DNA of 8,995 bases from MGNI01 sp964353875 (GTDB taxonomy: Bacteria > Chloroflexota > Anaerolineae > Anaerolineales > E44-bin32): positions 1-8,995 of the forward strand of contig CAYGXU010000125.1 of NCBI GenBank assembly GCA_964353875.1. The letters are read 5' to 3'. The notes beneath the pieces are model-generated. The model was not told where the DNA came from, searched no databases, and worked only from the letters and a program-made list of their open reading frames with translations. Below are positions 1 through 6,348 of the stretch, one piece after another. Each line of letters starts with the position of its first letter. Positions within the stretch are counted from its first letter, which is position 1. Position numbers and translations under genes: made by a program.

Positions 1-66
1 CACAGACTTGCTTCAACATATCACGCCAAGGAAGGTGAAAAGAGGAAGTATTCCAAATAATCACTT

Positions 67-73
67 GTTGGGC
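67..73 (+). repeat. attC-like core site (GTTGGGC) before the first gene unit
   Basis: GTTGGGC matches the integron attC R' consensus GTTRRRY exactly. It lies 88 bases before the first gene, and the matching GCCCAAC lies 6 bases after the second gene ends, so this unit is bracketed as a gene cassette would be. A seven-base match alone is weak; the claim rests on recurrence of the motif at 828, 1849 and, on the minus strand, 8979. Confidence 0.4.
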
Positions 74-117
74 GCATCTTGTCCATATGGAAGGAAAATT
101 CTCAGAATGTCATCGAC

Positions 118-146
118 TTGTGCTCCCCGCTTGTCTTTGATATGAT
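118..146 (+). promoter_or_regulatory. possible sigma-70-type promoter
   Basis: TTGTGC at 118-123 and TATGAT at 141-146 are separated by 17 bases. The -10 box has one mismatch to TATAAT, but the -35 box matches only its TTG. The -10 ends 8 bases before the ATG at 155, so transcription from it would start almost at the start codon and give a leaderless or nearly leaderless message. No convincing ribosome binding site precedes that ATG, which fits. Chance occurrence is quite possible. Confidence 0.25.
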
Positions 147-154
147 GAGACAGC

Positions 155-388
155 ATGTACTTCGAGATCATCAGCGAGATCACCAACATCGAGGTCATCG
201 CCAAGGATCGCGGTATCCGTGACTTAGCACGGGTTCGTAGGAAGTACGGCCCCGGCAATTGACGAAAACTTAAAGGTCGGGCCACCGTTTGCTTGGAAGA
301 CGGCAGCGTTCACAACGTCGAAATCCACTGGTACGAGGCGCACGGCGTCGGCAGAAAGCGATTAAAGATCAAACGCATTTTGGACTGA
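155..388 (+). pseudogene. small conserved protein of unknown function, interrupted by in-frame TGA
   Basis: Reading from ATG 155 gives a 77-codon frame that begins MYFEIISEITNIEVIAK and ends KRLKIKRILD before TGA 386-388, with one in-frame TGA at 260-262 (codon 36, context GPGN-stop-RKLKG). I recognise the sequence as a small conserved protein seen in Chloroflexota and some cyanobacteria, with no known function. From memory, relatives carry tryptophan here (RWRKLKG), so TGG to TGA is the simplest event. The rest of the frame is intact, including the IHWYEAHG(V/I)GRK core. It is followed 7 bases later by the 396-635 gene, which I remember as a frequent partner, so the two were probably one transcript. 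The mutation looks recent; a functional truncated product is unlikely. Confidence 0.65.
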
Positions 389-395
389 GCCTATT

Positions 396-635
396 ATGAA
401 GAACACATGCCCCGTCCGGTTTGCTATTTGCCTGAAGAACAAGGGCAGCGAAGACTTGGTCGTTCGCAAGGTCTATCAGGTCCTGGCGGACGATAGAGCC
501 GAGAAGAAAGGACTACTGCGCATCATCGACGAGTCTGGCGAAGATTACCTATATCCCGCCAGTTACTTCTTCTTCATTGATGTTCCACAGAAAGTTGAGC
601 GTGCCCTGCGACAGAGTGCGTCCGCTGCGGCATGA
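396..635 (+). CDS. small conserved protein of unknown function, partner of the preceding gene
   Basis: A 79-residue acidic protein with no signal peptide or membrane segment. Its central part (VRKVYQVLADD, then IDESGEDYLYPASYF) matches my memory of a small conserved family found next to MYFEIISEI-type proteins in Chloroflexota; family relatives end soon after the IDVP motif, as this one does. ATG 396 is chosen because it lies 7 bases after the previous stop, which suggests translational coupling; no good Shine-Dalgarno sequence is visible. The paired small-gene layout resembles toxin-antitoxin modules, but I see no known toxin or antitoxin fold, so that is only speculation. Its partner is broken by a TGA, so this may be an orphan. 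The GCCCAAC of an attC-like element starts 6 bases after its stop. Confidence 0.75.
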   Translation: MKNTCPVRFAICLKNKGSEDLVVRKVYQVLADDRAEKKGLLRIIDESGEDYLYPASYFFFIDVPQKVERALRQSASAAA

Positions 636-641
636 CGACGC

Positions 642-834
642 GCCCAACAAACGTATGCAGCCGCCCCGGCATGCGCGCAGAAAATTAGATGTGTTGCGCC
701 AGAGCAGTAGCTGTGGAGTGTGGGTCGCGTCGCCTTAGATGCCGGGCGGCGCAGCTTGTTCTCGTTGCCAAATTGTCGTAAAGTGGCAGTTGAAAGCCCG
801 AGCCGCCGGCGAGCATAGCTTAAAGCCGTTGGGC
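642..834 (+). repeat. attC-like inverted-repeat region
   Basis: GCCCAAC (642-648) is the exact complement of GTTGGGC at 828-834, giving R''- and R'-type ends 193 bases apart. This is longer than usual attC sites, so two degraded sites may be fused. Inside, 652-658 (CGTATGC) pairs with 669-675 (GCATGCG) with one G-T wobble around a 10-base loop. Two further R'-like ends, ATTAGAT (684-690) and CTTAGAT (734-740), resemble the GTTAGAT end of classical attC sites. No convincing gene lies here; an open frame continuing upstream of the methyltransferase has no family resemblance before 874. Confidence 0.4.
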
Positions 835-860
835 GGCGGCACTACCCTGTGGTGCCCCGA

Positions 861-865
861 GGAGG
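861..865 (+). promoter_or_regulatory. ribosome binding site of the methyltransferase
   Basis: GGAGG (within GAGGAGG, 859-865) lies 8 bases before ATG 874 and only 2 bases before ATG 868. This spacing selects 874 as the start. Confidence 0.7.
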
Positions 866-873
866 CAATGCAT

Positions 874-1638
874 ATGGCAGTCAGAGTAGACCCCGAAAAC
901 AACGAGCCCCGCGCCTTGTTCTCCATGGTGGATCTCAATGGGCAGCGGGTGTTGGAAATCGGCTGCGGCGATGGACGGCTGACCTTTCGCTACGCCAGCA
1001 AGGCAGCGCACGTCACCGCCGTCGACCCTTGGGCGGAGGGGATCGCGCGCGCCAGGCAAAACATGCCGGGCGAACTGCGGGACCGCGTCGAATTCCGTCA
1101 TGCACCATTCCTGGACTTCGCCGCCGCAACCGAGCCATCATCTTTCGACATCGCCATCTTATCTTGGTCGCTTTGATGAATGGAGCGCGAGGGCATGGTT
1201 CATGCCCTAGAGCAAATTCATCGCCTGCTCTGGTCGAGCGGCTGTCTGATGGACATTCATCCAGCCCTGACTGCCACGCTGATTGAGGTTCATCATAGCG
1301 GGGCCGTTACATTCTCCGCGCCCGTACCCGATGAGCCATTTGAGTACACCCAATATGCGGAGGACGCCCTTGCACAATCGATCAAGGACGGACTGTTTGC
1401 GATGCGGCAGATGATCGAGTTCGAGGGGAGAACCTATGCCTCGTCGGTCGCCGAGTTGCGCGACTACATCGCTCAGGAATCGGCTTACGAGGAAGAACCG
1501 CCAGTGGATTTTGTTGCTTTGCAGGAGGGCGAGTTTGCTGGACGCGTTCAGGGAGCATTGCAGGCCGCAGGGGAAGGGTCCGAAGTTGCCCGGCTTAATA
1601 CAGCCCGCATCACGCGGCTGGACCCTGTGAGGCGCTGA
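874..1638 (+). pseudogene. class I SAM-dependent methyltransferase, full length but with tandem in-frame TGA-TGA
   Basis: The frame from ATG 874 to TGA 1636-1638 is 254 codons, a full length for this Chloroflexota methyltransferase type as I remember it. Residues 26-37 (VLEIGCGDGRLT) are the glycine-rich SAM-binding motif I; the V50-D51-P52 acidic position is motif II; FDIAILSWSL (91-100) is the motif IV strand. Two consecutive TGA codons (1174-1179, codons 101-102) follow, then the same frame resumes MEREGMVHALEQIHRLL and runs through a family-typical tail (ASVAELRDYIAQESAYEEEP, then GEGSEVARL). From memory, relatives read SWSLCCMEREGM, so both stops may replace cysteines. A hairpin (1190-1208) follows. 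Options are decay, selenocysteine or other readthrough, or two half-proteins with reinitiation at ATG 1180. I call it a pseudogene provisionally. Substrate unknown. Confidence 0.7.
1190..1208 (+). other. perfect 8-bp hairpin just after the tandem TGA
   Basis: Bases 1190-1197 (AGGGCATG) pair perfectly with 1201-1208 (CATGCCCT) around the loop GTT. The loop starts 18 bases after the second TGA and 21 after the first, with G as its first base. These values fit the published loose description of bacterial SECIS elements (small apical loop with an early G, roughly 16-37 bases from the UGA). The caveat is strong: the codons for G-M-V-H-A are naturally self-complementary when GGC and GCC are used, so the hairpin may be incidental. 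Confidence 0.35.
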
Positions 1639-1655
1639 TCAAGGTTACAGTCGCC

Positions 1656-1708
1656 CGAGCATTTCCGGAACCGCCTACATGGGACGAGTGACAAGAGAGA
1701 AATGCTCG
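1656..1708. repeat. 10-bp inverted repeat downstream of the methyltransferase
   Basis: CGAGCATTTC (1656-1665) is the exact complement of GAAATGCTCG (1699-1708), with 33 bases between. Flanking GCC (1653-1655) and GGC (1712-1714) could lengthen the stem with a bulge. It starts 17 bases after the methyltransferase stop and has no T-run, so it is not a typical terminator. It may be part of a degraded attC-like site. Confidence 0.45.
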
Positions 1709-1720
1709 CTTGGCATTGCT

Positions 1721-1855
1721 GCCCAATCTCTATGAACGTGCTGCAATTTGGGCGGCCGGCGCGCAAAGCCGGATGATGAGCTGCGTGCCATAGACCGCGA
1801 GAGCGAGTCGATCATTGCCTGAGTCGCCCGGCAGTATGGCTCGAGGTCGTTGGGC
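1721..1855 (+). repeat. attC-like element before the lipoprotein gene
   Basis: GCCCAAT (1721-1727) acts as an R''-like end and GTTGGGC (1849-1855) is an exact R' consensus; the interval of 135 bases is within the known attC size range. GCCCAA also pairs with TTGGGC at 1748-1753. GTTGGGC is followed by GGCAT, as ATTGGGC is at 6397-6408. Readable protein-like scraps occupy part of the interval: LLPNLYERAAIWA in one frame and PDDELRAIDRESESIIA in another, suggesting a frameshifted remnant of an unidentified small gene. Treat both readings as tentative. Confidence 0.35.
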
Positions 1856-1880
1856 GGCATGAAATCCATGTGTCTAGAAT

Positions 1881-1886
1881 CAGGAG
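1881..1886 (+). promoter_or_regulatory. ribosome binding site of the lipoprotein gene
   Basis: AGGAGG lies 8 bases before ATG 1895. It decides the start: upstream in-frame candidates (TTG 1850, ATG 1859, ATG 1868) overlap or abut the repeat core and would bury the signal peptide. Confidence 0.8.
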
Positions 1887-1894
1887 GAACAGTG

Positions 1895-3958
1895 ATGTTC
1901 AGGCTTTGGCTTCTTATCCAAGTCATCTTCCTCATCCTGCTTGCCAGCTGCGCGTCGGTCGGCAATGAAGCAACTACCACGCCGATGATCTCGCCGACCG
2001 CGACCTTGCCACTGCCATCCCCTACAAGTCCACCAATCAATACCCCATCCCTGCCGACTCCTAATGGAAATAGCTTGATAGCCTTCTCTTCCGACCAGGA
2101 TGGAGACTTTGAGGTCTGGGTGATGCACGCCGATGGGAGTGCTCAACGAAAATTGACGGATAATAATGCGATGGACATGTCGCCAGCCTGGTCGCCGGAT
2201 GGCAATCAAATCGCATTCATCTCCAACCGTGACGGCAACGATGAGGTCTATGTGATGAATGCCGATGGCAGCAATGTGCGGCGCTTGACCCAGACCGCCG
2301 ACGCCAGCGAAAGCTTTCCGGCCTGGTCTCCGGATGGACTCCAGATCAGTTTTGATTCGGATCGAGGCAGCAACTGGGATATCTACGCGATGGCAAGCGA
2401 TGGATCCGGCCTGCGCCGCTTGACCGATCATCCCAGTGAAGATTGGATTTCATCATGGTCGCCGGATGGTAACCAGATCGTCTTTGAGTCAAAACGCGAT
2501 GGGAACTATGAAATCTATATTATGAATGCCGATGGCAGCTACCAGCGGCGGTTGACGACCAATCAATCCCATGATGGCTTCCCGGCCTGGTCGTCTGATG
2601 GAACCCGGATTGCTTTTATGTCAAAGCGGGTCGGGAATTATGAAATCTACACGATGGATGCAGACGGGACCAATCGACGACGAGTGACCAACAATCCAGC
2701 CGAAGATTCGGACCCCGTCTGGTCTGCCGATGGGGAATGGCTGGCTTTCGTTTCGCAACGTGATGGCAACGATGAAATCTACATCGTGAAGGCCGACGGC
2801 AGCAGCATTCGGCAGTTGACCGATAACGGAGCCCAGAATTGGTCTCCTGCCTGGCAGCCTTCTGGCGCGGCCATCGTCCGCAAGAGCACATGGATCAGAA
2901 CATTCGAGGGGCCCGATTATGGCGCATTCTTTGATGTTGTTCTCACGCAGGATGGAAACATCCTCACAGTCGGCGCGACGAATCATTTGCACATGCCGCC
3001 ATATTCGGGAGATGCCCTCTTCATGAAATTGACCCTTGATGGTGAGGTGCTTTGGGAGCGAACGTGGGGAGGAGATGGGTATGAGCAGGCGCGGTCGGTC
3101 GAGTTAACCGAGGATGGAGGATACTACATTTTCGGCGAAACGGATTCCTATGGCGCTGGCGACCGGGACTTCTTTCTCCTTAAAATCAGCGAAGATGGCA
3201 CCGAGGAATGGTTCAAAACATATGGCGGAGCGCGCAGGGAGTGGCCGTTTGGGATGCTCCGCCTTTTGAATGGGGAATTGCTGATCTACGGATTCAGCGA
3301 GACCATCGGAGGGGGAAGGGATGAATATGCCATTCGCCTGGCTCAGGATGGCGACATTATCTGGGAGTACACCGTCGAAAGCCCCGGGGAGGAACTTGTG
3401 CTGGATGCTCTCGAGACTCAGGAAGGCGATCTCGTTCTCGCTGTGAATGTCGAGCAAGATGGCAAACTGGTGAGGCTCGAAGCCGATCGCAGCGTTCAAT
3501 GGGCGCGCCGCTACGAGCTCACCGGCTGGCAGTACCCCTCGCAGGTCGCCCAGACCGAGGACGGCGGATACCTCCTGGCCGGTTTCTCGATGAACAACTC
3601 GCTCCAGCAGGCAGACACCTGGCTCGCCCGTTGCACCTCGAGCGGTGAACTGGAATGGGAAACTTCCTTCGGTGACTCGACCTTCGATGATTATGCCAAT
3701 TCCCTGATTCGCCTGAGTGATGGAACCTATCTGATTGGAGCGATTGCCAATGGCATCCTGCTCAGCCGCGTCGACGAAGATGGCAATGTTCTGTGGAGGC
3801 GATCCCTGCTTGACCAGCAGACTGTTTACGGAGGCATGGCCCTGAGTGAACTCGAGGATGGAGGTTTCCTCGTCGCTGGTCTGATTCAACTCATCGGTGG
3901 CCGCTCCTACGATGCGATCCTCCTAAAGACTGACGCCGAGGGGCATGTCGGAGAGTAA
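1895..3958 (+). CDS. lipoprotein with a TolB-like six-bladed propeller fused to a second beta-propeller
   Basis: The protein has 687 residues. Residues 1-19 are a lipoprotein signal peptide with lipobox LASC, so Cys19 should be lipidated and the protein anchored outside the membrane. A Pro/Thr/Ser-rich linker (20-60) follows. Residues about 62-320 hold six repeats of 42-43 residues with the PD40/TolB pattern (DGNDEIYIMNADGS, RRLT, PAWSPDGNQIAF), enough for one closed six-bladed propeller. Residues about 325-687 hold a different series of about 50-residue repeats (DGEVLWERTWGG, then TEDGGYY(I/L)(F/L)GE), roughly seven, like the outer-surface propellers with WxxxxGG and DGGY motifs. Such domains bind proteins or glycans; no catalytic motif is visible, and the ligand is unknown. 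It has its own Shine-Dalgarno site and no neighbour on its strand downstream, so it is probably monocistronic. Confidence 0.9.
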   Translation: MFRLWLLIQVIFLILLASCASVGNEATTTPMISPTATLPLPSPTSPPINTPSLPTPNGNSLIAFSSDQDGDFEVWVMHADGSAQRKLTDNNAMDMSPAWSPDGNQIAFISNRDGNDEVYVMNADGSNVRRLTQTADASESFPAWSPDGLQISFDSDRGSNWDIYAMASDGSGLRRLTDHPSEDWISSWSPDGNQIVFESKRDGNYEIYIMNADGSYQRRLTTNQSHDGFPAWSSDGTRIAFMSKRVGNYEIYTMDADGTNRRRVTNNPAEDSDPVWSADGEWLAFVSQRDGNDEIYIVKADGSSIRQLTDNGAQNWSPAWQPSGAAIVRKSTWIRTFEGPDYGAFFDVVLTQDGNILTVGATNHLHMPPYSGDALFMKLTLDGEVLWERTWGGDGYEQARSVELTEDGGYYIFGETDSYGAGDRDFFLLKISEDGTEEWFKTYGGARREWPFGMLRLLNGELLIYGFSETIGGGRDEYAIRLAQDGDIIWEYTVESPGEELVLDALETQEGDLVLAVNVEQDGKLVRLEADRSVQWARRYELTGWQYPSQVAQTEDGGYLLAGFSMNNSLQQADTWLARCTSSGELEWETSFGDSTFDDYANSLIRLSDGTYLIGAIANGILLSRVDEDGNVLWRRSLLDQQTVYGGMALSELEDGGFLVAGLIQLIGGRSYDAILLKTDAEGHVGE

Positions 3959-4166
3959 TCCGCACGCCTTGTCCCATGAGGAATAATCGCTCATTTCATT
4001 GGGTGCTTCCTGGGACCCAGGTCATTGAAGCGCAGAGGGGACGAGCAAAATGGCACGACTTGATGCGGTGTGGGCTTTGAGCCTTGCGGTCGAGTTGCGA
4101 TGGAGAGCAATGCTTTGTTACCGTGACAGACTCCACCGGGATTAGCATTGAGAATCCCTAAGGTTT

Positions 4167-4270
4167 AAATCGAATTGCTAGCGCAGAGCTTGACATCAGC
4201 GACAACATAGAAGGCTTCGGCATGGGAAATTAGTTCTGCCTCGGATGGCATCTGCCAGGGACGGGCTATT
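4167..4270 (-). pseudogene. possible scrap of a cyclopropane-fatty-acid-synthase-like methyltransferase
   Basis: The minus strand reads RPWQMPSEAELISHAEAF followed by YVVADVK. This recalls the segment of CFA-synthase-type methyltransferases that reads roughly IFP-W-PSEAE-aAEaaGF-v-DVE just before the C-terminal region. Nothing before or after it is recognisable, there is no start or SAM motif, and the resemblance is from memory over about 25 residues. It may be chance. Confidence 0.25.
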
Positions 4271-4360
4271 GGGTGCTTCGAGATCGTCTGTCTTTGGTCC
4301 CATGGCGGCGGCCCGCGGGAAAGCCGGGTGCGGTATCCGCTATCTAGTTCTAAGAAGGCA

Positions 4361-4450
4361 GGAGAGGAATTGTTGGCTTTACAGGCCATAGGCGAAGGAT
4401 CGGAAGTTACCCGGCTTTATCCGGCTCGCATCGCGCGGCTGTCCAAATGG
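4361..4450 (+). pseudogene. 3' remnant of a second copy of the methyltransferase
   Basis: Bases 4382-4441 align without gaps to 1561-1620 in the methyltransferase gene, with 49 of 60 identical. The translation (LQAIGEGSEVTRLYPARIARL) keeps the frame of LQAAGEGSEVARLNTARITRL at the end of the protein. Upstream of 4361 no methyltransferase sequence is recognisable and downstream the frame runs on without family similarity, so only the C-terminal tail survives. Most differences keep or conserve the amino acid, which suggests the copy diverged while functional (a paralogue or related cassette) before being truncated. Confidence 0.8.
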
Positions 4451-4691
4451 GCATCAATCCCTTCCTTTTTAAGGGGCTCGTCGCTTGCATGATCCGGCTG
4501 TGGAAACGTGGCTGCTGATCCGCTATGTGCTCTGCTTCCGTCGTTCCAGGCGGGCGACTGCCTCTCCGGCCTGAATACCATAGATGCAAAAACCCTTCAC
4601 CCGCTGCTTATGATCAACCCGGAACTATCCCTGTGACCCCCACCTCGATCGGCGCGAACGATGCTTGCGTATTGGATGAAAGACAGAGCGA

Positions 4692-5139
4692 TTACCCGAA
4701 AGAGTGTAGGCGCTCCCATATCTCAGGACAGGACCTACGCGTCCCTCGACAAAGCAAGATGATCCGGTGATCTTTGGTCTCTTCATTCCTGACGCCGTAG
4801 CGGTCGGTACGGATATCAAGGTAGAACTGAAGCGGAAGAAGGATCAGAAGCCCCACCGTGTAGAGAGGGATCAAGAGCTGTTTGACCCGCTTGAGAAGGT
4901 TACACCCCGGGCTTCCTGGATTTGAGCGCATACCAGGAACCCGCTCCGGAAAGCAGAACGAAAAGTTCCATGACCCAGGCCCGGATCAACCCGCGACTGA
5001 ATGCGAACAGGACAAAGCTTTACTCGGAATTTTTTAGATGCCAGCCTTCCGTATCGAAAAAGCGGGAGCAGTGGAAAATGAAAACAGCCAGCATGGCGAT
5101 GACCCTCAGCCCATCGACATCGTAGCGTCGTTCTCTCAT
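4692..5139 (-). pseudogene. acyltransferase-3 family membrane protein, N-terminal part, with a nonsense codon and a frameshift
   Basis: From ATG 5137-5139 on the minus strand, with AGGAGA 9 bases upstream, the protein begins MRERRYDVDGLRVIAMLAVF and continues IFHCSRFFDTEGWHLKNSE. This is the first membrane helix and conserved histidine segment of acyltransferase 3 (OatA/OPG-type) proteins, which acylate sugars or lipids at the membrane. Codon 40 is TAA (5020-5022); relatives read EQSF here, so CAA to TAA is likely. The frame continues SFVLFAFSRGL, MELFVLLSGAGSWYALKSR, then ends at TAA 4900-4902. A shift by one base near the GGGG run at 4906-4909 recovers the next helix, LLKRVKQLLIPLYTVGLLIL, down to 4692. 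The other eight or so helices are missing. It lies 138 bases downstream of the HisRS-like gene, same strand. Confidence 0.8.
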
Positions 5140-5277
5140 GTTCTTGTCTCCTGTGATATTTCCATTTTCCATGGCTTCTTCCCGCATTTGGGCATTGGTT
5201 CGCTTCTGGCCCGCCGCCCACCGTCCGCGAGCTCAGTGACGCGGGAGAGTAATCATCATCAATCTTACCTCTGCATC

Positions 5278-6261
5278 CTAGGCTAGCTGCAGCCAGGGTC
5301 TGGCAGCCTGGTCGCATCCGAACAGTTGCACAAGCCTCTCACTTCCGATGCCACTGATCAAAAGACGTTCTTTGGCGTTGCTTAGAAACTTTTGTGTCCA
5401 GTCTACTGAACCGCCATCAACCAGCTCGATTTTTTGGCCCGAAGTTGCAGTAGCGTGGATCTTAAAACAGAGGTTTTGATAATAACCTCGGCCACTCGTC
5501 CGCTGCTCGTCATATCCACATTCGATGGACATAAAATCGGATCGGATCGGTGAGAGAAGTTGATTCTCGACTTTTTGCTGCATGCTATTCGCATCAAAAT
5601 TCGATACTAAAAGATGCAGTCGAATATCCGCACCAACAAAGGCTCGCAGCGATTGAAGGTAGAAACAGGCATGCATCTCCAGGGCAGATAGCTCGAACTG
5701 TAGATTCCCCTCATCTCTCCCCGCGCTGCACAATGCAAAGGAACTGAAGTGGGGCAGGAGCTCAGGGCTCTGGTAGTGTTGTGCACGCAGCAGCCGATGA
5801 CTGGTGGCAAGATGCACCGGCTGGGATGACTTTGGATCGGCCCGCAGGAGCTCCCGACGCCGAAGCGAGCATTCAAGCGCCAGCACATTGGTCGAATCGG
5901 ATATCACTTCCGTATTGCGCGCGGTGGTAACCGCCCAATTCTGATCGACCGGAGCAACCGCAGAGTTCGTAGCGAATGGGCAGACCGGTGAGAGGGCAAT
6001 CGGTTGAAACTCATCAGGCAGATGGGAGAAGGCGATTTCTTCCCATCTCAGCAATGATCGCGGGGATAGGGCTGAGGGTTGTACAAATCGATTGGACTCG
6101 TAATCGGATAGCACGGCAGAGGGTGCTATGCGCTTACTTCGAATGCGATAAACCTCGAGAAGCAAAGATTGAAGGTCCGTGGGAGAAAGATGCTCTGCCA
6201 GGATTGATACAAGCCCGGGCACGCCCGCCTCGCGCTCGATTCGTTTTATGATTCTGTCCAT
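5278..6261 (-). CDS. conserved protein with HisRS/HisZ-like (class II aaRS-type) motifs, function unknown
   Basis: A 327-residue soluble protein; GGAG 5 bases before ATG 6259-6261 supports the start. I recognise the family (MDRIIKRIEREAG start, LSPTDLQSLLLEVYR) as a conserved bacterial protein of unknown role. Several segments resemble the catalytic domain of histidyl-tRNA synthetase and its paralogue HisZ: NTEVISDSTNVLALE (116-130) sits where the LRPE-T-motif-2 region would be; SGRGYYQNLCFKIHA (256-270) parallels RGLDYYTGTVFEA; DGG (282-284) and GIGSERLVQL (304-313) parallel the AGGRYD and GFAIGLERL elements. There is no anticodon-binding domain, and motif 1 is not evident, so it is not a housekeeping synthetase. 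It could bind an amino acid or ATP, or have lost catalysis. The relationship is inferred from motif order only. Confidence 0.65.
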   Translation of the reverse strand: MDRIIKRIEREAGVPGLVSILAEHLSPTDLQSLLLEVYRIRSKRIAPSAVLSDYESNRFVQPSALSPRSLLRWEEIAFSHLPDEFQPIALSPVCPFATNSAVAPVDQNWAVTTARNTEVISDSTNVLALECSLRRRELLRADPKSSQPVHLATSHRLLRAQHYQSPELLPHFSSFALCSAGRDEGNLQFELSALEMHACFYLQSLRAFVGADIRLHLLVSNFDANSMQQKVENQLLSPIRSDFMSIECGYDEQRTSGRGYYQNLCFKIHATATSGQKIELVDGGSVDWTQKFLSNAKERLLISGIGSERLVQLFGCDQAARPWLQLA

Positions 6262-6266
6262 AGGTT

Positions 6267-6270
6267 CTCC
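6267..6270 (-). promoter_or_regulatory. ribosome binding site of the HisRS-like gene
   Basis: On the minus strand GGAG (6270-6267) stands 5 bases before the ATG at 6261, fixing the start that gives the family-typical MDRIIKRI N-terminus. Confidence 0.6.
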
Positions 6271-6348
6271 AATACCATCCAGCGCCCTTGGTGTGCCCCC
6301 GCCGCGGTGCTGACGACGAGCGTGAGCGAGCCGATGACCTGGCTAGAG

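Larger units (their letters stand above)
3959..4691. other. 733-base stretch without an intact gene, with gene remnants
   Basis: No frame here gives a credible intact protein. It holds a methyltransferase 3' remnant on the plus strand (4361-4450), a possible cyclopropane-synthase-like scrap on the minus strand, a 13-base palindrome CCTGGGACCCAGG (4009-4021), and a repeated 12-mer ATTGGGTGCTTC (3999-4010 and 4268-4279). The stretch 4450-4691 shows nothing I recognise. It sits where the plus-strand and minus-strand gene runs converge. Confidence 0.6.

Noticed and set aside
677..692. 16-base exact repeat (GCAGAAAATTAGATGT) also present at 6479-6494
   Set aside because: The second copy lies inside the phosphotransferase coding sequence (residues SNFLP) with no further similarity on either side, so it is most likely chance, although a 16-mer match is uncommon in 9 kb.
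739..873. Upstream extension of the methyltransferase frame to 739
   Set aside because: The extra 45 residues have no family resemblance, overlap the attC-like region, and the ribosome binding site at 861-865 points to ATG 874.
849..1286. 145-codon open frame overlapping the methyltransferase in another frame
   Set aside because: Arg/His-rich composition typical of a shadow frame in GC-rich DNA; the overlapping frame has clear SAM-methyltransferase motifs.
3104..3889. 261-codon open frame on the minus strand under the lipoprotein gene
   Set aside because: It is antisense to a repeat-rich propeller gene with a lipobox and strong ribosome binding site; no domain is recognisable in the antisense product.
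4009..4021. Palindrome CCTGGGACCCAGG as a terminator for the lipoprotein gene
   Set aside because: The only loop possible is about one to five bases, there is no T-run, and it lies 50 bases after the stop; not a convincing intrinsic terminator.
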